From contig CAWDMP010000002.1 of NCBI GenBank assembly GCA_963803495.1, forward strand, positions 1,116,001-1,180,000: a DNA stretch of 64,000 nucleotides. The letters are read 5' to 3'. This DNA is from Persicitalea sp963803495. Lineage in GTDB: Bacteria > Bacteroidota > Bacteroidia > Cytophagales > Spirosomataceae. The position numbers and the translations under genes were made by a program. The notes beneath the pieces were generated by a model. The model had not been told where the DNA came from. It was given only the letters and a program-made list of their open reading frames with translations, and did not search any database. Positions 53,916-62,211 of the stretch are shown here, piece after piece (the stretch's first letter is position 1; each line of letters opens with the position of its first letter).

Positions 53916-54899
53916 ATGGCCAAACAACTACCTACTCCGTCCTCCAACGCCCGGAAACTCTCGCAGGCGGAGATCGACCGCGACCTGGGGTTTGGGACTA
54001 AGATCACCAGCGAACGCAGCCGCCTGATCAATAAGGACGGTAGCTTCAACGTCCGGCGATACGGAGATTCATACCTCAACAGCGTCAACTGGTACCACCG
54101 CCTCATCGTGCTGAGCTGGCCGAAATTCCTGGCGTTGGTGGCGCTCTTCTACTTCTCCTTAAACCTGATATTTGCCACGCTCTATATATTGGTAGGCATC
54201 GAACATTTGGCGGGCATCGAAAATGAATTCCAGCAGTCCGACTTTTGGGAAGCTTACTTCTTCAGTTCTCAAACCCTTACCACCGTAGGCTACGGGCGCA
54301 TCAGCCCGATGGGGTTCTGGACCAACGGCATCGCGGCGGTCGAGGCGCTGGTTGGGTTACTGCTTTTTGCGTTGGCTACGGGGCTGCTTTACGGTCGCTT
54401 TTCCCGCTCGTCGGCCCAAATTCGGTTCAGCAGCAACGCCATTATTTCGCCTTATCTGGACATTAACGGCTTCATGTTCCGCATCATTCACGAGCGCGAC
54501 AACGAGCTCATCGACCTCAACGTCGAGATCACGCTCTCGCGTCTCCACGTGCTGCCGAGTGGAGCCAAAACCCGCAAGTACTTCCCGCTCGACCTGGAAC
54601 GCAACCATGTAAACTACTTCCCGCTGCACTGGACGATCGTTCACCCCATCACCGAAGACAGCCCGCTCTATGGCGAGACGCCCGAAAGCCTCAGCGAATC
54701 CGACACCGAGTTTTTGATCATTGCCCGAGCCACCGACGAAACCTTCATGCAAAGCGTGCACCAGCGGTTTTCGTACCACCACGAGGAATTGGTATGGGGC
54801 GTCAAATTCGAACCCATGTTCGACACGAGTCAGTTGGGCAATATTTCTGTCAAAATTGCGGACCTCGACAAGTACCAACCCGCCTCTCTGAACGGTTGA
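53916..54899 (+). CDS. Inward-rectifier potassium channel (KirBac type)
   Basis: 327 residues. A slide-helix region FNVRRYGDSYLNSVNWYHRL precedes two membrane helices (FLALVALFYFSLNLIFATLY and NGIAAVEALVGLLLFALATG). The filter TVGYG lies in SSQTLTTVGYGRISPMGFW near residue 123. The C-terminal cytoplasmic immunoglobulin-like domain runs from GRFSRSSAQIRFSSNAIISP to the end. It conducts potassium; regulation of KirBac proteins includes lipids and pH. The genes before and after it lie 14-15 bases away, so they are probably co-transcribed. Confidence 0.94.
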   Translation: MAKQLPTPSSNARKLSQAEIDRDLGFGTKITSERSRLINKDGSFNVRRYGDSYLNSVNWYHRLIVLSWPKFLALVALFYFSLNLIFATLYILVGIEHLAGIENEFQQSDFWEAYFFSSQTLTTVGYGRISPMGFWTNGIAAVEALVGLLLFALATGLLYGRFSRSSAQIRFSSNAIISPYLDINGFMFRIIHERDNELIDLNVEITLSRLHVLPSGAKTRKYFPLDLERNHVNYFPLHWTIVHPITEDSPLYGETPESLSESDTEFLIIARATDETFMQSVHQRFSYHHEELVWGVKFEPMFDTSQLGNISVKIADLDKYQPASLNG

Positions 54900-54914
54900 A
54901 CCGATTCTTTTTAG

Positions 54915-55829
54915 ATGGAAAATAGCATCACTGTCCCCCCCCTTCTTTCGCCCGGCGACGCGGTGGGCGTCGTGGCCCCGGCTAGTCGGGTGCGCTACGA
55001 AGATTGCCAACCCGGCATCGAGGTTTTGCGGGAAAAGTGGTACCTCGACGTGCGGGAAGGTAGTACCCTGAACGACGCACATTTTCAGTACTCGGCCACC
55101 GACGCAGCGCGCACTGGCGACCTGCAAAGGATGCTCGACGATCCAAAGATCAGGGCCATCTTCGCGGCGCGCGGCGGCTACGGCTGCTCCCGAATCGTGG
55201 AGCACCTTGATTTTACTGAATTCCTGAAACACCCCAAATGGTTGGTGGGATTCAGCGACCTGACAGTACTGTTGTCGCAGGCCAATGCATTGGGTATAGC
55301 GGCCCTGCACGCGCCCATGGTGAAGTCGATGACGCAGGAAGACGGTGGCGCGGCGATGGAATCGTTGCGAAAAGTACTCTTCGGCGAACCTATCGCCTAT
55401 GAGGTGCCTCCGCATCCGCTCAATCGTGAGGGTACAGGTACCGGGCTAGTCACGGGCGGCAACCTATGTCTGCTGGGGCATCTGCTGGGCTCGCCCTCGG
55501 CGGTGGATATGGCAGGAAAAATCCTGTTCATCGAGGACATCAACGAGTACCTATATAATATTGACCGCCTGATGATACAACTCAAGCGCGCCGGACAACT
55601 CGACCGCCTGGCGGGGCTGATCGCGGGCCAGTTCACCGACTCGCGCGACAACCCCGACCCGCCCTTCGGCCAAACCGCCTACGAAATCGTAGCCGAGCAC
55701 ACCAAGGCGTACACTTACCCCGTTTGCTATGACTTCCCCGTCGGCCATGTGGCCGACAACCGGGCGCTGCCGGTAGGGATGGTGGCGAGGCTGGAAGTAG
55801 GAGCGAAAGTAGTTATGAATTATGTATAA
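54915..55829 (+). CDS. LD-carboxypeptidase (S66 family)
   Basis: 304 residues. Opens with LLSPGDAVGVVAPASRVRYE; nucleophile Ser in LVGFSDLTVLLSQANALG near residue 115; Glu in ILFIEDINEYLYNIDRLMIQ; His in YDFPVGHVADNRALPVGM. FAARGGYGCSRIVEHLDFTE is the classical early block. It removes the terminal D-Ala from murein tetrapeptides during peptidoglycan recycling. It has no signal peptide, as normal for cytoplasmic LdcA. Followed by a G-rich inverted repeat. Confidence 0.93.
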   Translation: MENSITVPPLLSPGDAVGVVAPASRVRYEDCQPGIEVLREKWYLDVREGSTLNDAHFQYSATDAARTGDLQRMLDDPKIRAIFAARGGYGCSRIVEHLDFTEFLKHPKWLVGFSDLTVLLSQANALGIAALHAPMVKSMTQEDGGAAMESLRKVLFGEPIAYEVPPHPLNREGTGTGLVTGGNLCLLGHLLGSPSAVDMAGKILFIEDINEYLYNIDRLMIQLKRAGQLDRLAGLIAGQFTDSRDNPDPPFGQTAYEIVAEHTKAYTYPVCYDFPVGHVADNRALPVGMVARLEVGAKVVMNYV

Positions 55830-55841
55830 TTGGGAAGGTGA

Positions 55842-55923
55842 GGGAGTGGGGGCGGTGGGGAAGTGCTGGCGGGTCGCTTGCTTCATCACCTCGTCTCAGA
55901 TTAAAAGAACCGCCCCCACTCCC
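55842..55923. repeat. 14-base perfect inverted repeat, G-rich
   Basis: Arms GGGAGTGGGGGCGG (55842-55855) and CCGCCCCCACTCCC (55910-55923) with a 54-base loop, just after the LD-carboxypeptidase stop. It could be a long-loop terminator stem, though no T-run follows it. Confidence 0.6.
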
Positions 55924-55942
55924 CCACGCATTAACGCCCCTA

Positions 55943-55966
55943 CTTTGTCGCTTTGTCGCTTTGTCG
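55943..55966. repeat. Perfect octamer tandem repeat (CTTTGTCG x3)
   Basis: Three identical CTTTGTCG units, then CTT, ending eight bases before the ATG at 55975. The array fills the ribosome-binding and promoter region of the SDR gene. Confidence 0.85.
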
Positions 55967-55974
55967 CTTAAAAA

Positions 55975-56778
55975 ATGAAAAACTACTTCAGTAATAAAGT
56001 CATCTGGATTACCGGGGCTTCGGCCGGGATTGGGGAAGCACTGGCGCTGGAACTGGCGCGGCAGGGTGCCCTGCTGGTACTCAGCGCCCGGCGGGCCGAA
56101 GAACTCGAGCGCGTGGCGCGAGGCACTGGCCTTCCCGCCGACCGCGTGCTGGTACTGCCGATGGACGTCACGGATTTTGCCCAGGCCCCCGCCAAAGCGG
56201 CCGAAGTCGTGGCGAAATTCGGGCGCATAGACCTGATGGTACACAACGCGGGGGTGAGTCAACGGTCGTATGTGCGCGACACCGGCTTGGAGGTGTACCA
56301 ACGGCTGATGGACGTCGATTTTTTCAGTACCGTGGCGTTGACGAAGGCAGTCTTGCCGTATATGACACGGCAAAAGAGTGGACAGTTCATCGTGGTGAGT
56401 AGCGTGGCGGGTAAAGTGGGCACCCCCAAGCGCTCAGGCTATAATGCGGCCAAGCACGCGCTGCACGGATTTTACGACGCGCTACGCTCCGAGGTATTTG
56501 ATGACGGCATCCTGGTGACGGTGGTATGCCCGGGCTACATAAAAACCGATGTTTCGGTCAATGCGCTTGACGATCGGGGCCAAAAATATGGACAGATGGA
56601 TGCCAACCAGGCTCGGGGTATGCCCGCCGATGAATGCGCCCGCCGGATTCTGAGCGCCGCCGCAGGCGACCGCAAAGAGGTGTACATCGGAGGCCTCAAA
56701 GAGGTGGCAGCGGTGTACCTGCGGCGTTTTTGGCCCGCGCTACTCTTCAAAATGATACGCAAGAATGTGCCAGATTAG
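55975..56778 (+). CDS. SDR family oxidoreductase
   Basis: 267 residues. Cofactor motif VIWITGASAGIGEALALELA near residue 10, NAG in DLMVHNAGVSQRSYVRDTGL, catalytic Ser in FIVVSSVAGKVGTPKRSGYN and YxxxK in GYNAAKHALHGFYDAL. C-terminal basic segment VYLRRFWPALLFKMIRKNV, typical of DHRS7-like SDRs that associate with membranes. The substrate is unknown. The tandem octamers upstream leave little room for a normal promoter. Confidence 0.93.
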   Translation: MKNYFSNKVIWITGASAGIGEALALELARQGALLVLSARRAEELERVARGTGLPADRVLVLPMDVTDFAQAPAKAAEVVAKFGRIDLMVHNAGVSQRSYVRDTGLEVYQRLMDVDFFSTVALTKAVLPYMTRQKSGQFIVVSSVAGKVGTPKRSGYNAAKHALHGFYDALRSEVFDDGILVTVVCPGYIKTDVSVNALDDRGQKYGQMDANQARGMPADECARRILSAAAGDRKEVYIGGLKEVAAVYLRRFWPALLFKMIRKNVPD

Positions 56779-56966
56779 TACTGCGCCCGATCCGACCTAC
56801 TTGTAAACATCGTACTCCCATAGAAGAAAAATGCTACTCGTCCGGATTGAAAAATACGGAGTGGCACTCTCCCTTCTGTACGAAACGCGCACGAATCATT
56901 ATCCTACCGCATGTAAGCCAAATACGCGCAACTATTTGAATTACAGAGTCGTATCTATCATTAAAA

Positions 56967-57007
56967 CGTATATTCTCAAAAAAACTGGACTTTTTTGAGA
57001 ATATACG
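56967..57007. terminator. 17-base perfect hairpin between the SDR and SusC
   Basis: Arms CGTATATTCTCAAAAAA (56967-56983) and TTTTTTGAGAATATACG (56991-57007), loop ACTGGAC. The T-run sits inside the 3' arm. It lies 190 bases beyond the SDR stop and 66 bases before the SusC promoter; it may be a two-way terminator or a regulatory site. The remaining gap (56779-57192) has no gene that I can see. Confidence 0.55.
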
Positions 57008-57072
57008 AAACCATAACACACTATTTAGCGTAAGACCAATTAACCTTGAATAATTAATTGTTAACAAAGTAG

Positions 57073-57100
57073 TTGCACAAGCAATTATTCGTTAATATTG
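57073..57100 (+). promoter_or_regulatory. Promoter of the SusC-SusD pair
   Basis: TTG (57073-57075), 17-base spacer, TAATATTG (57093-57100), one mismatch to TAnnTTTG. Start point near 57107, about 86 bases before the SusC ATG. Confidence 0.5.
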
Positions 57101-57192
57101 CGCCTGTTTTTCAGGGAACAGGAAATTCAAAACATTACCTGCCTGATTTACCTTTTTACAAAACAATCTATCCACCTATTCAAAAATCAAGC

Positions 57193-60100
57193 ATGAGGAA
57201 ACTACTACTATCCTTCGTTGGCCTGTTTTTGTGCGTCGGCTTAGCGCTGGCGCAAGACAAAGCGGTCACAGGTAAAGTTACGGATGATGCCGGCTCTACC
57301 CTACCGGGCGTGAGCGTCCAGGTAAAAAACACGACGCGTGGCACCACCACCGACGCCAACGGTAACTACCGTATTCAAGCTGGTTCAGGTGATGTATTGG
57401 TGTTTAGCTTTGTGGGTTTTTCGCCAGTCGAACAGACCGTCGGCACCCGGAGCACGATCAACCTTAACATGAATCCCGACACCCGGCAGCTCAATGAGGC
57501 CGTGGTTGTGGGTTACGGTACGCAGTCGCGCAAATCCATTACGGGTGCGCAGACGACGGTGAGCGCCCAGGCAATCGAGAACACGCCGCTTCCTTCGGTC
57601 GATCAGGCCTTGCAGGGTCGGGTGGCTGGTTTGCAATCGCTTTCGAACAGCGGTCAGCCCGGTGCGGCGCAGCAGATCCGTATCCGCGGTATTGGCTCGA
57701 TCAACGCCAGTTCCGAGCCACTTTACGTGGTCGACGGTATCCCCATCAACTCCGGCGACCTGTCGCGTTTGTCTACCACCTCCAATACGCTGGCGGGTGT
57801 CAACCCTACCGACATCGAGTCGATCACGGTACTGAAAGATGCCGCCTCTACTTCCATTTACGGTTCACGGGGCGGTAACGGCGTTATCCTGATTACGACC
57901 AAAAAAGGCCGCAACGGCAAGACGAAATTTAAGGCCGACGCTTCCTACGGTACGACAAACATTGCCCTACCCGACGTCGCCAAGCCGCTCAACCGCGCCG
58001 AGTACCTGATGCTCACTGAGGAAGGCCTGCGCAACGTCGGGGCTACCCAGGCGCAGATCGACGCCCGGCTCAACGCCTACGGTGCCAACGCCAAAGACCC
58101 GCAGAACCCCGACCAACCCGTAGACAGCGATTGGTACGACCTTGTGACCCGTCAGGGTACTCAGCAGCAATACAATATTTCGGCTTCCGGTGGTGATAAC
58201 AAGACCCAATTCTTTGTATCGGGTGGCTATTTCCAGCAAGTGGCGCCCGTGATCGGCTCTGACTTCGACCGGATAACCGGCGATGTGAACGTAAACCACA
58301 ACGCTACCAAGAAGCTTTCCTTCAAGGTAGGTATGAACGTCGGGCACACGCAATCGAAGGCCCCCACCGCCGGTGGTACTTTTGCTAACCCGATTCTGTC
58401 GGCTTACTTTTTGCAGCCCACCCGCCCGGCTTATGATGCCGATGGTAACACGAATTTTTCCCAGTCGGACTTCCCGAGCATTTACAACCCCGTCGCGCTG
58501 GTCGAGTACAACAAGCGCCGCTTCTCCAACCTGCGCGGGCTGGGTAACCTGGGAGCTGACTACCGGATTCTGGACAACCTGACGTTCAGCACTAAGCTGG
58601 GCCTGGACCTTAACAGCATCGAGGAGTTGCAGTACGACAACCCCTTCTTCGGTGACGGTCGCAACGCCAATGGTCGCTCTTATACCTACTACACGCGGGT
58701 ATTCAACTACAACTGGACCAACATCCTGGACTACCGCGTAGATTTCAGCGAGGCCAAAGATTTCTTCCTGAACTTGAAGCTGGGTTACGAGTCTCAGAAG
58801 TCCAAGTTATACGCTATCTCGGCGGCAGGTACGGGCTTCCCTCCTACCACCGATTTGATTTTGCCTAACGTGGCTGCTACCCCGACCGTTGCCTCGGCTT
58901 TTGGGTCTGAATATTCTTTCAACTCGGTTTTAAGTAACGCTGCTTTGAACTATAAGGATCGCTATTCGCTGAGTGGCAGCTTCCGCCGCGATGGTTCTTC
59001 GCGCTTTGGTTCTAACAACCGTTTCGGTAATTTCTGGTCGGTAGGTGCCGCCTGGAACATCGACGAAGAGGCATTCATGAAGGACAATTCGATCATATCG
59101 TCAGCTAAAATTCGTACGTCGTACGGGGTGAATGGTAACGCCGGCATTACCAACTACGCCTGGCAGTCCACTTACGGCTACGGCAACAACTACAACAATC
59201 AGCCTGGTAGTGCCCCGGACGGTATCGGCAACGACAACCTGACCTGGGAGCAGAACAAACCATTCGACGTCGGTCTGGATTTAGGTTTGTTTAACAACCG
59301 CCTTTCGTTCGTGGTCGATTATTACGTGCGCAAGACCGACCGTCTGCTGCTGAACGTACCGCTGTCGCGTACTTCGGGTTTCGCCTCGATCCTCGACAAC
59401 GTGGGCGCGATGGAAAACCGCGGTTGGGAATTTACGGTGGATGGCCGCCCCTTCGAAGGTACTTTCCAGTGGGACCTGAATTTTAACATCGCATTTAACA
59501 AGAACAAGATCTTGAATCTTGCGCCTGACCAGGACCAGTACATCGACGGTGCTTTCATTCGTAAGGTGGGCGAAAACTTCACCAGCTTCTACGCCCGCGA
59601 CTGGGCCGGAGTCGATCCCGCTACTGGCGCGCCGCAATGGTGGAAGGACGAAGCCAAAACTGAGAAGACCACTAATTACAACGACGCCGAGCGTACGATC
59701 ATCGGTCACGCCGCCCCCAACGCCTTCGGTGGCTTTTCGAGTACGATGCGCTTCAAAGGTTTCTCGCTGGACGCGCAGATCAACTACACGCTGGGCAATA
59801 AGATCAACGCCATCTGGAACCGCTACACGCAGAGCGATGGTTGGAACCCTGGTTTCAACAAGTCACGGCAGCAGCTGGCCCGCTGGCAGAATCCCGGTGA
59901 CGTCACCAACGTACCCAAGTACCTGTTCAACAACACGACCAACTCGCAGGAGTATTCGAGCCGCTTCATCTACGACGGCAGCTACCTGCGCCTTCGGACC
60001 GTGACGCTGTCGTACGACATTCCCAAGAGCGTGACCTCACGCATCAAGATGGACAACCTGAGCGTATTCGCGCGGGGCCTGAACCTGTGGACGTATACCT

Positions 60101-60207
60101 TCGACGACGAAGTGACCTTCGATCCCGAGGTAGGGGTGGACGGACGCGACAACTTCAATGTGTTCATTCCTAAGACCATCACCTTTGGCCTGAGCCTGGG
60201 CTTCTAA
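57193..60207 (+). CDS. SusC/RagA family TonB-linked outer-membrane protein
   Basis: 1004 residues from the ATG at 57193, chosen for its signal peptide LLLSFVGLFLCVGLALAQDK; an open frame upstream to 57073 overlaps the promoter. A carboxypeptidase-D-like domain (GKVTDDAGSTLPGVSVQVKN, SFVGFSPVEQTV) leads to the SusC plug: EAVVVGYGTQSRKSITGAQT, ALQGRVAGLQSLSNSGQPGA, VVDGIPINSGDLSRL and LKDAASTSIYGSRGGNGVIL. A large barrel follows. With the SusD lipoprotein it forms a lidded transporter for large nutrients, probably glycans or peptides. The neighbouring genes do not reveal the substrate. Confidence 0.96.
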   Translation: MRKLLLSFVGLFLCVGLALAQDKAVTGKVTDDAGSTLPGVSVQVKNTTRGTTTDANGNYRIQAGSGDVLVFSFVGFSPVEQTVGTRSTINLNMNPDTRQLNEAVVVGYGTQSRKSITGAQTTVSAQAIENTPLPSVDQALQGRVAGLQSLSNSGQPGAAQQIRIRGIGSINASSEPLYVVDGIPINSGDLSRLSTTSNTLAGVNPTDIESITVLKDAASTSIYGSRGGNGVILITTKKGRNGKTKFKADASYGTTNIALPDVAKPLNRAEYLMLTEEGLRNVGATQAQIDARLNAYGANAKDPQNPDQPVDSDWYDLVTRQGTQQQYNISASGGDNKTQFFVSGGYFQQVAPVIGSDFDRITGDVNVNHNATKKLSFKVGMNVGHTQSKAPTAGGTFANPILSAYFLQPTRPAYDADGNTNFSQSDFPSIYNPVALVEYNKRRFSNLRGLGNLGADYRILDNLTFSTKLGLDLNSIEELQYDNPFFGDGRNANGRSYTYYTRVFNYNWTNILDYRVDFSEAKDFFLNLKLGYESQKSKLYAISAAGTGFPPTTDLILPNVAATPTVASAFGSEYSFNSVLSNAALNYKDRYSLSGSFRRDGSSRFGSNNRFGNFWSVGAAWNIDEEAFMKDNSIISSAKIRTSYGVNGNAGITNYAWQSTYGYGNNYNNQPGSAPDGIGNDNLTWEQNKPFDVGLDLGLFNNRLSFVVDYYVRKTDRLLLNVPLSRTSGFASILDNVGAMENRGWEFTVDGRPFEGTFQWDLNFNIAFNKNKILNLAPDQDQYIDGAFIRKVGENFTSFYARDWAGVDPATGAPQWWKDEAKTEKTTNYNDAERTIIGHAAPNAFGGFSSTMRFKGFSLDAQINYTLGNKINAIWNRYTQSDGWNPGFNKSRQQLARWQNPGDVTNVPKYLFNNTTNSQEYSSRFIYDGSYLRLRTVTLSYDIPKSVTSRIKMDNLSVFARGLNLWTYTFDDEVTFDPEVGVDGRDNFNVFIPKTITFGLSLGF

Positions 60208-60328
60208 GGTGAGTCTTTAAGCAATTGGTAGTTAGGTATTGGGTATATATAACGTTGGATAATAAGATTCAGCAGTACCTCCATATACCGACTCCCGCTA
60301 AGTACTCAATTCGATCAAAACAAGAAAA

Positions 60329-60349
60329 CTGAGGGCTCATGGCCCTCAG
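60329..60349 (+). promoter_or_regulatory. Hairpin between susC- and susD-like genes
   Basis: Stem CTGAGGGC/GCCCTCAG, loop TCATG, 16 bases before the SusD ATG. No T-run, so more likely an RNA stabiliser or processing signal than a terminator; it may set the SusC/SusD ratio. The rest of the 158-base gap shows nothing else. Confidence 0.5.
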
Positions 60350-60365
60350 CTAAAACCTAAAAACA

Positions 60366-61766
60366 ATGAAAAATAAAATAATCGTTTCCCTGGCGCTGGC
60401 GGCTACGTTGTCGCTGGGTTCTTGCAAGGACGAATTTTTGCAGCTGTCACCTACTGACGCGCTGCCCGCCGCTACGGCCATTACGACGGCTGCCGACATG
60501 GAAGTAGCCGCCAACGGTATGTACGCCGGTATGCGCTCGGTTAACCTGTACGGCCGCACTATTCCATTTATCAACGACTTGCAGGCTGACAACGCCTACT
60601 TGTCGGTGCAAAACTCCGGTCGTTATCTGCCGCAGTTCAACTACTCGGTCAACTCCCAGAACGGCGACATTGGAAGCGTCTGGAACGCCGCCTATACGAT
60701 CATCCTTCGCGCCAACAACATCATCAACGCCAATGTGCCGCAGTCAGCCGCGGCGGATCAGTACAAAGGCGAGGCGCTTACCGTGCGGGCGCTGATGTAC
60801 TTCGAACTGGTAAGACTCTACGGCAAGCCTTTCACGACAGACCCTGCTGCCAAGGGGGTACCGATCGTGCTGGCGTTCGAACCCACGCTGAAGCCCGCGC
60901 GCAATTCAGTGCAGGAAGTGTACACGCAAATCACCACGGATTTGACTCAAGCGTTCACGCTGATGACCAATACGACCAAAAACTCTTCGTATGTGTCGAA
61001 GTACGTAGCCAAGGCATTGCTGTCCAAGGCGTATTTCTACATGGGCGATTACGCCAAGTCAATCACTGAAGGGCTAGCGGTCGTCAACAGCGGCGGCTAC
61101 AAACTTGCTTCTGCGGCTGATTATAACGCTTACTGGAAGAGCCCCGCCCCTGTCGCCAACAAAACTGAGACGATCTTCGAGGTTTCATCCGATGGTACCG
61201 ACAACGCGGGTTTCAACGCTTTGGTCAATATTTACGCACAGGCGGGCTACGGTGATGCGCTCGTAGCCAACGACCTGTTCAACCTGTACTCGGCCACCGA
61301 CGTGCGCAAATCGCTGATCATTCCCGGCAAACGCGCGGGCGAGGACGTCAACATCGTAAACAAGTACCAGAACATTAGCAACCAAAGCGATAAAGACGAT
61401 ACCAAGGTACTTCGCTACTCCGAGATTTTGCTGCAACTGGCCGAGAGCTACGCCCGCACCGGCGACGAAGCCAATGCCTTGAAGTACCTCAACCAAGTGG
61501 CTAAAGCGCGTGATACTGCCTTTGCGGGTTACACTTCCACCGGCCAGACACTGGTCGACGACATCATCACGGAGCGCCGCAAAGAGTTGGCCTTCGAGGG
61601 CAATCGCTTCGCTGACCTGAACCGCTTGGGCCGTGCCATCCAGCGCGGCAGCCAGTACCCAGCCGATGCCCGCACGATCGAGTTCAGTGATCCCCGCCGT
61701 TTGGCGCCGATTCCGCAGGTGGAACTGGACGCTAATAAGAACATTACGCAGAATCCAAGTTATTGA
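60366..61766 (+). CDS. SusD/RagB family nutrient-binding lipoprotein
   Basis: 466 residues. Lipobox in LALAATLSLGSCKDEFLQLS. SusD features: PTDALPAATAITTAADMEVA, NGMYAGMRSVNLYGRTIPFI, GSVWNAAYTIILRANNIINA, GEALTVRALMYFELVRLYGK and the TPR-like helices. The C-terminal RagB block is RRKELAFEGNRFADLNRLGR and DPRRLAPIPQVELDANKNIT. It is the surface lid of the SusC channel encoded upstream. A strong terminator follows at 61805. Confidence 0.96.
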   Translation: MKNKIIVSLALAATLSLGSCKDEFLQLSPTDALPAATAITTAADMEVAANGMYAGMRSVNLYGRTIPFINDLQADNAYLSVQNSGRYLPQFNYSVNSQNGDIGSVWNAAYTIILRANNIINANVPQSAAADQYKGEALTVRALMYFELVRLYGKPFTTDPAAKGVPIVLAFEPTLKPARNSVQEVYTQITTDLTQAFTLMTNTTKNSSYVSKYVAKALLSKAYFYMGDYAKSITEGLAVVNSGGYKLASAADYNAYWKSPAPVANKTETIFEVSSDGTDNAGFNALVNIYAQAGYGDALVANDLFNLYSATDVRKSLIIPGKRAGEDVNIVNKYQNISNQSDKDDTKVLRYSEILLQLAESYARTGDEANALKYLNQVAKARDTAFAGYTSTGQTLVDDIITERRKELAFEGNRFADLNRLGRAIQRGSQYPADARTIEFSDPRRLAPIPQVELDANKNITQNPSY

Positions 61767-61804
61767 TCCGATGCATTAGGTTTCTCGATTTAAGTTAAAT
61801 ACCA

Positions 61805-61840
61805 AAGAGGGCTATTCCGATCATTCGGAATGGCCCTCTT
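61805..61840 (+). terminator. Terminator after the SusD gene
   Basis: 16-pair stem (AAGAGGGCTATTCCGA with TCGGAATGGCCCTCTT, one G-U pair), loop TCAT, followed by CTTTTG. It ends the SusC-SusD unit. Confidence 0.85.
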
Positions 61841-62141
61841 CTTTTGTTCGTAAGACGCCAATTTTTATATCTGTGAGACTTGCTAACCCGGCAAAATACG
61901 CCCTGATTTCACTTTAACCACATAAACCAAATTGTAAATTACCTTGCCAGAGCTTCGACCAGGCTATGATGTTTTTTGGATAATGAGCGCTTAATGTCTT
62001 CCTGTATCTCCATAAAATTATTTCTAGTTTTATAACCTAAGGAAACGATATTGTATCTGAATTCGTACTTATGACTACTTGATTATCAATAAATAACCTA
62101 TTCACACGATAGCGAAACATAATTCCGATATTCAGGTTTTA

Positions 62142-62174
62142 TTGATGATTATTTAATATAATATGCTAATTTTG
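62142..62174 (+). promoter_or_regulatory. Promoter of the second SusC gene
   Basis: TTG (62142-62144), 22-base spacer, TAATTTTG (62167-62174). Start point near 62181, 31 bases before the ATG at 62212. The region 61841-62141 is AT-rich with no gene visible. Confidence 0.6.
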
Positions 62175-62211
62175 CAACTACAAGTATATTATCAATCATC
62201 AACCTAATCGT

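Noticed and set aside
55842..55923. 14-base inverted repeat as ends of an insertion sequence
   Set aside because: Only 54 bases lie between the arms, no transposase, no target duplication seen.
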